Shown: one piece after another, positions 26,718 through 33,225 of the stretch | Position numbering within the stretch: the first letter of the stretch is position 1 | Layout: each line of letters starts with the position of its first letter | DNA from: Treponema sp. | GTDB lineage: Bacteria; Spirochaetota; Spirochaetia; Treponematales; Breznakiellaceae | DNA length: 39,494 bases | NCBI GenBank assembly: GCA_009777995.1 | Contig: WRKT01000023.1 | Location: 1 to 39,494, forward strand | Direction: 5' to 3' | Notes under the pieces: generated by a model | Told to the model about the DNA's origin: nothing | The model's input: the letters and a program-made list of their open reading frames with translations, nothing else | Database searches by the model: none | Made by a program: the position numbers and the translations under genes

Positions 26718-26735
26718 TGTTTTACTTCTAAAACA
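26718..26735. promoter_or_regulatory. Candidate operator: 7-bp inverted repeat
   Basis: Perfect inverted repeat TGTTTTA, 4-base spacer CTTC, TAAAACA. It overlaps the proposed -35 region of the sugar ABC operon, as expected for a LacI-, ROK- or GntR-type repressor site. No regulator gene is present nearby. Confidence 0.4.
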
Positions 26736-26750
26736 TTTTCATAGTAAAAT
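26721..26750 (+). promoter_or_regulatory. Promoter for sugar ABC operon
   Basis: TTTACT (26721-26726), 18 bases, TAAAAT (26745-26750), followed by the ribosome site GGAGG at about 26757-26761. The hexamers are moderate matches to the sigma70 consensus. Confidence 0.4.
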
Positions 26751-26767
26751 ATTAACGGAGGTTTAAG

Positions 26768-28078
26768 ATGAAGTTTAAGAAAATTCTATTTATTCTGGCC
26801 CTTGTGGCTTTTATTGTCAGCCCTCTCTGGGCCGGAGGCCGCTCGGCTCGAAGCCAACAGGCAGACACGGCAATCCTTACCGAGTTAAGTGCACCTGTTC
26901 AAATTGTAATGTGGCACATGCTCACAGACCATCAGCAGGCTGCTCTCCAGAGAATAGTCGACACCTTTAACTCGCAGAACCCGATGGTGACCGTGGTATT
27001 ACAGTCTCATCCGAGGGTCGATTTTGAACCTAGACTTCTTCAGGCGGTGCGGAACAATATCGGACCTGACATGGTTCACGGAATATTTGCAAACGATGCA
27101 TCGAATTTCGTTGCAGAGGACTATCTTATTGATTTTTCTCCATATATAAACCATACGACGATTGGCATCCCGAACTTCAGAAATACCATTCCCCCGGGTG
27201 CCTATGCAGATATTACCCAATGGGGCGGGGACAGTGTCTTCCTTATTCCTGTAATCGCTACAGGCCCTGTGTTTTTCTATAATAAAACTCTTTACGATCG
27301 TCTGGGCCTTAGGCCGCCAACCACCTGGACTGAGCTGGAAGCGCAGAGCCGAATAATCGTAAGAGAAACAGGCAGACCTGCCTTTGGCCCTGATTCTTTG
27401 CAAGACCTTTTCCATTCTCTGATCATGCAGGGAGGTTCGGGTTATATCGATGTGAATACAAGGACAGTTGCATTTGACAATGCTATAGCCCTTGAGAAAC
27501 TCACCTGGTTTTCCAATCTGGTACAGGAAGGTATTTTCCGTATTGCAGGCGCTGACATGCGTTTCTCAAACCTCCTCGGTTCCGAGGCCGTTGCAGCATA
27601 TATCGGCTCTTCTGCAAGCATAGACTTTATCTTGAGTGCAATGGGCGGCAGGTTTGAACTTGGCGTTGCACCAATCCCCGTGGAAGGCCCGGTGGTCTGG
27701 GTGCCGACTTATAATTTTAACTATGCAGGTTTCAGATCTACACCCGAAAGAGAGCTTGCAGTTTACGAGTTCTATAAGTACTTCATGAGTCCTGAAGTCG
27801 CAGCTCAATGGGCCATTGATTATGATGCAATGCCGATACCCATTGCAGCCCTAAACTCAAGGGAGTTTCAGGCCTTTGCGGCAACCAAGCCGTCGGTGCG
27901 TGCAATCTCAGAGCAGGCCCATAGAATTGGCGGTCTGCCTGCCATTGTAGGCTCTTCGACTGTCCGTAATGAAGTTCTAAGAATGATGGAGGCCGCGGCC
28001 CTTGGTACAAGGACTCCCGCACAGGCTCTTGCAGATGCAGTTGCTGCGTCGAATAGGGAGTTGCAAGCTCACCGTTAG
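26768..28078 (+). CDS. Carbohydrate ABC transporter substrate-binding protein (SBP_bac_1)
   Basis: 436 residues with a signal peptide ending SPLWAGG. Family features include VQIVMWHMLTDHQQ at the mature N-terminus, VDTFNSQNPMVTVVLQ, GPDMVHGIFANDASNFVAED and YNKTLYDRLGLRPPTTWTEL, as in UgpB/MalE-like binding proteins. The ligand is probably a sugar or glycoside; the sequence does not say which. It is the first gene of an operon with two permeases; a set of three stem-loops begins in its last codons and could stabilise the binding-protein mRNA. GGAGG stands 7 bases before the ATG. Confidence 0.93.
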   Translation: MKFKKILFILALVAFIVSPLWAGGRSARSQQADTAILTELSAPVQIVMWHMLTDHQQAALQRIVDTFNSQNPMVTVVLQSHPRVDFEPRLLQAVRNNIGPDMVHGIFANDASNFVAEDYLIDFSPYINHTTIGIPNFRNTIPPGAYADITQWGGDSVFLIPVIATGPVFFYNKTLYDRLGLRPPTTWTELEAQSRIIVRETGRPAFGPDSLQDLFHSLIMQGGSGYIDVNTRTVAFDNAIALEKLTWFSNLVQEGIFRIAGADMRFSNLLGSEAVAAYIGSSASIDFILSAMGGRFELGVAPIPVEGPVVWVPTYNFNYAGFRSTPERELAVYEFYKYFMSPEVAAQWAIDYDAMPIPIAALNSREFQAFAATKPSVRAISEQAHRIGGLPAIVGSSTVRNEVLRMMEAAALGTRTPAQALADAVAASNRELQAHR

Positions 28079-28120
28079 GTGAGCGCTCATCGTTAGGTGA
28101 GCGCTCATCGTTAGGTGAGC
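28067..28120 (+). repeat. Three tandem 18-base stem-loops after the binding-protein gene
   Basis: Three consecutive units, 28067-28084, 28085-28102 and 28103-28120. Each is GCTCA(C/T), loop CGTTAG, GTGAGC, so each folds into a 6-bp stem with an identical 6-base loop; the C-to-T change keeps pairing as G-U. The first unit contains the last codons and TAG stop of the binding-protein gene. A further palindrome, TAGGTG-AG-CACCTA, ends the array (28112-28125). No U-tract follows, so it is not a standard terminator. Confidence 0.85.
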
Positions 28121-28145
28121 ACCTACAGGTAGCAACGAGAACCGA

Positions 28146-29039
28146 ATGAAAAAAAGTGCGGCGAGTATACGGGAGCATATTCAGCCCTTCCTTTTCCTCC
28201 TGCCTTTTTTAATCGGGCTAATAATATTCACAGTCTACCCCTTTATTAACGTCATTGTTCTGTCGTTCAGGGAAAATTACCGTATTCTTTCGCAGACAAG
28301 CACAGGACTTGGCTTGAGCAACTATAGGTGGATATTCACAGACAGGGATTTTATTTCAGGGCTTAGAAACACAGGCCTTTATGTGCTCTTTACTGTCCCA
28401 ATTTCTACGGCCCTTTCTGTCTTCTTTGCCGTTATGCTAAACCGAAAGCTCATGTTCACCGGCTTCTTTCAAACCGCCTTCTTCATGCCCATGGTAACCA
28501 GCGTAACAGCCGTGGGCCTTGTTTGGAGATGGCTCTTTAACTACGACTACGGGCTCTTTAACTATCTGCTTTCGTTCTTTGGGGTCTCGCAAATTAATTG
28601 GTTAAACGATCCTGCTTGGGCCCTAATTGCGCTTATCATTTACGGGATATGGAGCATGCTGCCTTTCACGATAATATTGATACTTGCCGGTCTGCAAAGC
28701 ATAAACCCCCAGTATGGTATAGCCGCAATGGTTGACGGGGCCCGGCCCATGCTTGTCTTTCGCCGTATCACCCTTCCTCTCCTTGCTCCAACAATCGGCC
28801 TTGTCCTCATTTTGAATGTTATCTCCACATCCAAGGTTTTCTCCGAGTTATTTCCCCTATTCAACGGAAGGCCGGGGCCTGCTTTCTCTCTTTATACGGT
28901 TGTCTACTATATTTATGATATGTTTTATCTTAAATGGCGGCTCGCAGCCGCAGCGGCAGCAGCAGTAATACTGTTTCTGATAGTATTTGTTTTAACAATG
29001 GTACAGCTATTAATTCAAAGGAAGTGGAAGCATTATTAA
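28146..29039 (+). CDS. Sugar ABC transporter permease, MalF/UgpA type
   Basis: 297 residues, six membrane segments. The cytoplasmic EAA loop is MVDGARPMLVFRRITLPLLA, which contacts the ATPase. N-terminal FLFLLPFLIGLIIFTVYPFI is typical of the first helix of this family. The stop overlaps the next ATG (TAATG), so the two permeases are translationally coupled. The 67-base gap to the binding-protein gene holds the hairpin array. No ATPase gene is in the operon; a shared MsmK/UgpC-like subunit encoded elsewhere is usual. Confidence 0.94.
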   Translation: MKKSAASIREHIQPFLFLLPFLIGLIIFTVYPFINVIVLSFRENYRILSQTSTGLGLSNYRWIFTDRDFISGLRNTGLYVLFTVPISTALSVFFAVMLNRKLMFTGFFQTAFFMPMVTSVTAVGLVWRWLFNYDYGLFNYLLSFFGVSQINWLNDPAWALIALIIYGIWSMLPFTIILILAGLQSINPQYGIAAMVDGARPMLVFRRITLPLLAPTIGLVLILNVISTSKVFSELFPLFNGRPGPAFSLYTVVYYIYDMFYLKWRLAAAAAAAVILFLIVFVLTMVQLLIQRKWKHY

Positions 29040-29860
29040 TGAATGACGGAATTAAAAAGACCTTAATTTATACAGTTCTTTTCATAGGCGCAGTCATAGC
29101 TCTGTTTCCTTTTTTATGGATGATACTCTCTTCCCTAAAGACTGCCGCAGAAGTAAATACAAGCCCGCCCACCTTCTTTCCTCGTACCCCGAACCTGGAA
29201 AATTATCGCTATGCATTTTATACCGCTCCCTTCGGAAGATACTTTATAAATTCTCTTTTTGTGACAATTACCTGTGTAGTTCTAACAGGCTTTACTTCAA
29301 TTCTTGCAGCCTTCTCCTTTGCACGGTTGAAATTCCCCGGAAGGGACATGACCTTTGCACTTTTATTAGCTTTTATGATGGTTCCCTTCGAGATGCTCCT
29401 TATTACGAATTACAGTACCATTGTCCGCGTCGGCATGCACGATACAATCCCTGCGTTAATTATACCATTCACCACAAGTATTTTTTATACATATATACTT
29501 CGCAACGCCTTTCTATATATTCCCGACAGCCTTTACCATTCCGCAAGGGTTGACGGTGCAGGCAACTGGCTCTACCTATGGAAGGTCGTGGTTCCAATGT
29601 CGGGGCCGACCATTGCAACCATTATGTTATTAAATGCGATAACTTCCTGGAATGCCTTTATCTGGCCCCTCCTGATAATTAACTCAACAAATAATCGAAC
29701 CCTGCCCTTCGGCCTTTTCGCCTTTATCCACGAGGGCGGGGTACGCTACGAAAGCCTTATGGCGGGTGCAACAATAGTCATCTTCCCGATGATCATTCTC
29801 TTCCTCTTCACCCGCAAGAAGATCCTGACAGGCGTAGCCCGCGGCGGCTTAAAGGGTTAG
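29039..29860 (+). CDS. Sugar ABC transporter permease, MalG/UgpE type
   Basis: 273 residues from the ATG at 29039, which overlaps the preceding stop; the open frame extends upstream but that part is out of family. Six membrane segments, P-x-x-W-M start (FPFLWMILSSLKTAAEV), LARVDGA-like EAA loop (YHSARVDGAGNWLYLWKVVV, then PMSGP) and the C-terminal NRTLPFGLFAF. Works with the MalF-type partner as the heterodimeric channel. Its stop codon shares four bases with that of the convergent M81 gene. Confidence 0.94.
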   Translation: MNDGIKKTLIYTVLFIGAVIALFPFLWMILSSLKTAAEVNTSPPTFFPRTPNLENYRYAFYTAPFGRYFINSLFVTITCVVLTGFTSILAAFSFARLKFPGRDMTFALLLAFMMVPFEMLLITNYSTIVRVGMHDTIPALIIPFTTSIFYTYILRNAFLYIPDSLYHSARVDGAGNWLYLWKVVVPMSGPTIATIMLLNAITSWNAFIWPLLIINSTNNRTLPFGLFAFIHEGGVRYESLMAGATIVIFPMIILFLFTRKKILTGVARGGLKG

Positions 29861-31329
29861 GCGTCTTCGTCAAGGGGAAACACAGGCCGTTTCACTTTTT
29901 TATAGGGGATGCTTTCGATAATTTCATTCGAGTAGCCTTTTGTGGTGGCTAAAATTGCACGCCTTGCTATTTTCCTGAAGCAGGGCTCAAGGTAACCGAG
30001 CTTTACGGCAATAAGGCAATGATCTTCGGGGTTTATTCCAAGGCTAGGAAGCAGGGCAGGGTCGCCAAAGCCTATATGCTTTGATGTTATGACTATGAGC
30101 AAATTCCTATGCATTATAAGAGCAAGGTCCGACTTATACGGGCCATAATCTCTTACAATTTTCTTTACCCTTACTTTCAGCGGAATCTTTTTTCCGTTTA
30201 TAGTATCCCAGTTCCCGCCAATGGTAATTGAAAGGCCGGCACCTTCCCCTGCCTTAATGCAGCAGGCGACAGCCGGGGCATCAAAAAAGCCTGAGTAAAG
30301 GAAGGGAGTTGGAAGTTTATCTAACCTGTCCATGGTCGAGATTATGGCTTCCAGAAGATCCGTTGAGTCTCCTGTGGATCCCGCTGTCGGATTATCCCCG
30401 GAATCGGAAATGAAGATAGGCTTCTCCCCTGCTTCTGCGTAGGAATATGCAGCCTCAAGTGCCGCTTTAGTTCCATAATGCTCTGCCCTGAACTTAAAAT
30501 CCCTGCGCCTCTCCCATACAGATGCGGCAATTTCCTTTGTTAATTCCTCGGCTCTTTCCGGGGCTCTGCCATCATCAAGGCAGGTGAGCAGAACGGCCAC
30601 CCCGTTGTGCTCGTCATCGGCCCAGGGGAAGCCCATGAAGAGGGAGGCTGAGAGTATGGAGGGTTCGCTTTCTGCGGTGATGCAGGCTTTAATGAGCGAA
30701 ACCATGGGTTCTGCGTCGGTTTCCGATTTTTCACCGGCAATGAGCATTGGGATTTTTTCGTAATAAGTTTTAAGCGGGAGGCCCGTTTTTAGGGCCCTTA
30801 TCAGCATGTCTGCGGCACGGTAGCCGGTTTCTGCACTGTCGGTGTGGGGGGCGGTTTTATAGCCGACTATGCCGTCGGCTGTTTCAACAAGGCCGGGCGT
30901 TATTGAAGCGTGCATGTCCAGAGCAAGGGTCATAGGAATTTGCGCGAGCACTTCCCTAAGGGCGAGGCAGAGATCCTCTTCTGCATTACCAAGGCCTTCA
31001 ACCTTCATTGAACCGTGAAGCGCAAGGCAGATCCCGTGGATTTCTCCCTTTGAAAGGGCCTCCCTCGCCCGAGTCAGAATATCATCCTTTATCTTCTTAT
31101 AGAAAGAAGCAGACACAGGACCATTCGGTACTGCCCTGCACAGCACAGTGGGGACAATCTCCGCACCTTCTTCCCTCAACCTCTTTATAATCCCTGTAAG
31201 AGAATAGCCGGGGTTGAGGCCCCTCTCAAGAATCTCATCCCCCCTAAAGGTAAGAAAATCATCTTCGGTTGTGATTATCGGATTAAAAGTGTTTGACTCA
31301 TGGTTCATTCCGCCTACTAAAATCTTCAT
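29857..31329 (-). CDS. M81-family metallopeptidase (MlrC-like)
   Basis: 490 residues from the ATG at 31329; an upstream extension of the frame is outside the family. Motifs: GGMNHESNTFNP at the N-terminus, LALHGSM, ALDMHASIT, YKTAPHTD and the C-terminal-domain DSGDNPTAGSTGDST. MlrC was first known from microcystin breakdown, but the family is broad and usually occurs with nutrient transporters, so a role in peptide or amino-sugar conjugate breakdown is more likely. Cytoplasmic (no signal). Divergent from the CBM9-like gene (60 bases between) and convergent with the sugar permease. No ribosome site; -10 box close to ATG. Confidence 0.9.
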   Translation of the reverse strand: MKILVGGMNHESNTFNPIITTEDDFLTFRGDEILERGLNPGYSLTGIIKRLREEGAEIVPTVLCRAVPNGPVSASFYKKIKDDILTRAREALSKGEIHGICLALHGSMKVEGLGNAEEDLCLALREVLAQIPMTLALDMHASITPGLVETADGIVGYKTAPHTDSAETGYRAADMLIRALKTGLPLKTYYEKIPMLIAGEKSETDAEPMVSLIKACITAESEPSILSASLFMGFPWADDEHNGVAVLLTCLDDGRAPERAEELTKEIAASVWERRRDFKFRAEHYGTKAALEAAYSYAEAGEKPIFISDSGDNPTAGSTGDSTDLLEAIISTMDRLDKLPTPFLYSGFFDAPAVACCIKAGEGAGLSITIGGNWDTINGKKIPLKVRVKKIVRDYGPYKSDLALIMHRNLLIVITSKHIGFGDPALLPSLGINPEDHCLIAVKLGYLEPCFRKIARRAILATTKGYSNEIIESIPYKKVKRPVFPLDEDA

Positions 31330-31331
31330 AA

Positions 31332-31359
31332 TTATGTTTATATTATTTTGTTGTATAAT
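31332..31359 (+). promoter_or_regulatory. Candidate promoter for the CBM9-like gene
   Basis: TTATGT (31332-31337), 16 bases, perfect TATAAT (31354-31359). A leader of about 24 bases with the strong ribosome site AGGAGGAG before the ATG at 31390 follows. Confidence 0.45.
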
Positions 31360-31364
31360 GTAAG
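31337..31364 (-). promoter_or_regulatory. Candidate promoter for the M81 gene
   Basis: On the minus strand CTTACA (31364-31359), 16 bases, TATAAA (31342-31337). The predicted start falls at or one base before the ATG (31329). It overlaps the candidate promoter of the divergent gene, so the two may interfere. Confidence 0.35.
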
Positions 31365-31389
31365 ATAGCGGAACCGATAGGAGGAGCAG

Positions 31390-32214
31390 ATGAAGGAAAG
31401 TTATATAATAAGTGATGATCGCATCGCACACTTAAATTGCAATAAAGTTAAGGGTGATACTTTGTATAATTCAATCGACGGCAATCTTGAAAAGCCTGTC
31501 TGGAAAAATGCTGAAAAATCTCCGCGTTTTGTAGACCTTGTAACGGGGGAGAAGGCCTTCTTTAATACTCAAGTTTCGAGTCTTTGGGATGAAAAGGCCC
31601 TGTACATAGGCTTTACCCTGGAGGAGCCGCAGGTTAGGGCTTCCTTTACGGAGAGAGACTCCCTAATCTGGTTTGACAATGATGTGGAAGTGTTTTTTGA
31701 CGGGGAGGACTGTTATTACGAAATGGAGGTGAATGCCTTTGGGACTGTATACGAGGTGTTTTTTATTTATCAGGATGCCCTAAAGAAAGGCAGTCGCTTT
31801 GATATCCCTGAGTTTGATCTTCATACTCGCGATGTGGATGTACTTAGCGGTTTCCAGGACGCAAGCAGGTTCCGAAAGCATAAAAGGGGCAAGCGCTGGG
31901 CCTTTATGGACTGGGACTTCCCCGGCATGAAGTGCGGTGTCAAGGTTGACGGGAAGATAAACGACCCCGGGACCGTGGATTCCGGCTGGAATGTGGAGCT
32001 TGCCTTCCCCTGGGAGGGTTTTAAAACGCTTAGCCCGGGTAATAGTATACCGCCTCGTGCGGGGGACATGCTCAGGGCCCAGTTCTTCCGCTTCCAGGCC
32101 CTGCATTATCACGGCAAGACCATAAGCGAAAGTGTGGGCTGGTCTTTAAATGAGCACGGCTCTTACGACTCGCATATCCCCGAGAACTTCGCCTACCTTC
32201 ACTTTAAGGACTAG
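31390..32214 (+). CDS. Carbohydrate-binding family 9-like protein, cytosolic
   Basis: 274 residues with no signal peptide. The pattern is that of the CBM9-like (DOMON-related) beta-sandwich: IDGNLEKPVWKNAEKSPRF, SSLWDEKALYIGFTLEEPQV, DNDVEVFFDGEDCYYEMEVN, and GWNVELAFPWEGF. In this family the N-terminal segment usually reads as a small-perturbation sandwich that binds the end of a sugar. Lack of export is unusual for a binding module with no enzyme attached. Neighbours (sugar ABC system, M81 peptidase) suggest handling of imported glycoconjugates, which is inference. Strong ribosome site AGGAGGAG. Its stop TAG is within a CTAG shared with the convergent ATP-grasp gene. Confidence 0.85.
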   Translation: MKESYIISDDRIAHLNCNKVKGDTLYNSIDGNLEKPVWKNAEKSPRFVDLVTGEKAFFNTQVSSLWDEKALYIGFTLEEPQVRASFTERDSLIWFDNDVEVFFDGEDCYYEMEVNAFGTVYEVFFIYQDALKKGSRFDIPEFDLHTRDVDVLSGFQDASRFRKHKRGKRWAFMDWDFPGMKCGVKVDGKINDPGTVDSGWNVELAFPWEGFKTLSPGNSIPPRAGDMLRAQFFRFQALHYHGKTISESVGWSLNEHGSYDSHIPENFAYLHFKD

Positions 32215-33149
32215 GCGATCTTCAGTTTAGCTCCAAGGAATTTTGCCAGCTCAAGCATTGCAAAGATATTTGCCTTCTCCTCCGCCTGTGAATTATAATT
32301 TGTGTTTGTATTTATATCGTAGGTATGGGGAATGCCCCATTCATCCATAATGAACTCAATACCTGCAACATCAATATCATTTTTATTCAGGAAGTGCTCA
32401 TACTTTGCAATTAACTCTGTGTGCGGATTATCAACTATTTGAAACTTCATCTGCTCCTCAGCACTCTCGCCGACAGGGCAGAACAAATCTCCAATTTGAC
32501 AGGCATCGGCAGGGCAAAGTTCAAAGCCATCGGATGTATCAACCTTTACCGAATAAAGATACTTCTGCCCGATAAACTCAGTGCGGATTATAAAGGGCGA
32601 AGGTGATTTAATATACTCTTGCAAAAGCATAATGCCGTCAACTGAATCTTCAAAATAGGGATGCTTTAAATGCTGTTCAAGCTCATCTATCGACTTAAAT
32701 AAACTAACCCCCAAACCCTTTCCTGCCCTATTATGCTTAGTGATAAAAGGCAGGCATTCCAAACTTTTTGCGGCGTCTAAAATCTGCTCCCTTCCCACTG
32801 CTGCAACAGTCTTCGGTGTTTTAATTCCGAACCTTTCAAGAAAAAGATACTGCTTAACCTTATTTATTTCAAAGCGCAGGGCATTGCTCCCGTTAAAAAC
32901 CATTCTTCCATGGAACTCAAGCCAGTCCAGAACCGCGCAAGTTAGCTCAGGTGCATATCGGTGCCCCCTTGTATGGGAAGATGCACTCATGCGGCTATAG
33001 AAAACCCCCCGAGGCGGCTCCTTGCTTAAATCAACAATGCCCTTATCCAAATGCCAACTCTCATACGGCAGGCCAAGCTCTAAAAGCCTATTTGTCAAAT
33101 GGACTGTCCATTCATCATTCTCGTGTATAATATATATCTTTCCCGGCAT
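32211..33149 (-). CDS. ATP-grasp enzyme, RimK-like
   Basis: 312 residues, cytoplasmic. The N-terminal part resembles the RimK/LysX pre-ATP-grasp domain; KHNRAGKGLGVSLF is the glycine-rich ATP-binding loop, LLQEYIKSPSPFIIRTEFIG the second nucleotide-binding strand, and DVAGIEFIMDEWG and YDINTNTNYN supply the metal-binding acidic and Asn residues near the end. Enzymes of this type join a carboxylate to an amine using ATP (glutamate ligases, LysX). The substrate cannot be read from sequence. GGGAGAG lies before the ATG. It is convergent with the CBM9-like gene and divergent from the CHASE2 cyclase. Confidence 0.85.
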   Translation of the reverse strand: MPGKIYIIHENDEWTVHLTNRLLELGLPYESWHLDKGIVDLSKEPPRGVFYSRMSASSHTRGHRYAPELTCAVLDWLEFHGRMVFNGSNALRFEINKVKQYLFLERFGIKTPKTVAAVGREQILDAAKSLECLPFITKHNRAGKGLGVSLFKSIDELEQHLKHPYFEDSVDGIMLLQEYIKSPSPFIIRTEFIGQKYLYSVKVDTSDGFELCPADACQIGDLFCPVGESAEEQMKFQIVDNPHTELIAKYEHFLNKNDIDVAGIEFIMDEWGIPHTYDINTNTNYNSQAEEKANIFAMLELAKFLGAKLKIA

Positions 33150-33187
33150 TCAGCTCTCCCTTTCCCCTAATTCTATCATTTAATTGG

Positions 33188-33216
33188 TTGAAAAACTATC
33201 GCTATTCCGCTTTAAT
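33188..33216 (+). promoter_or_regulatory. Candidate promoter for the CHASE2 cyclase gene
   Basis: TTGAAA (33188-33193), 17 bases, TTTAAT (33211-33216). The expected start is near 33223, three bases before the ATG at 33226; no ribosome site is visible. Confidence 0.4.
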
Positions 33217-33225
33217 ATTAAGATC

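Noticed and set aside
28067..28120. Tandem 18-base repeats as a CRISPR array
   Set aside because: The units are directly adjacent with no spacers, are too short, and no cas gene is in the window.
28067..28125. The hairpin array as an intrinsic terminator
   Set aside because: No U-tract follows and the permease genes downstream need the same transcript.
27783..28178. Minus-strand ORF with a Ser-Pro-Asn-Asp-Glu-Arg repeat
   Set aside because: It is the antisense reading of the 18-base repeats and of the binding-protein gene; no ribosome site and no family resemblance.
28934..29038. N-terminal extension of the second sugar permease
   Set aside because: It is low-complexity Ser/Ala sequence overlapping the first permease; the coupled ATG at 29039 gives the family N-terminus.
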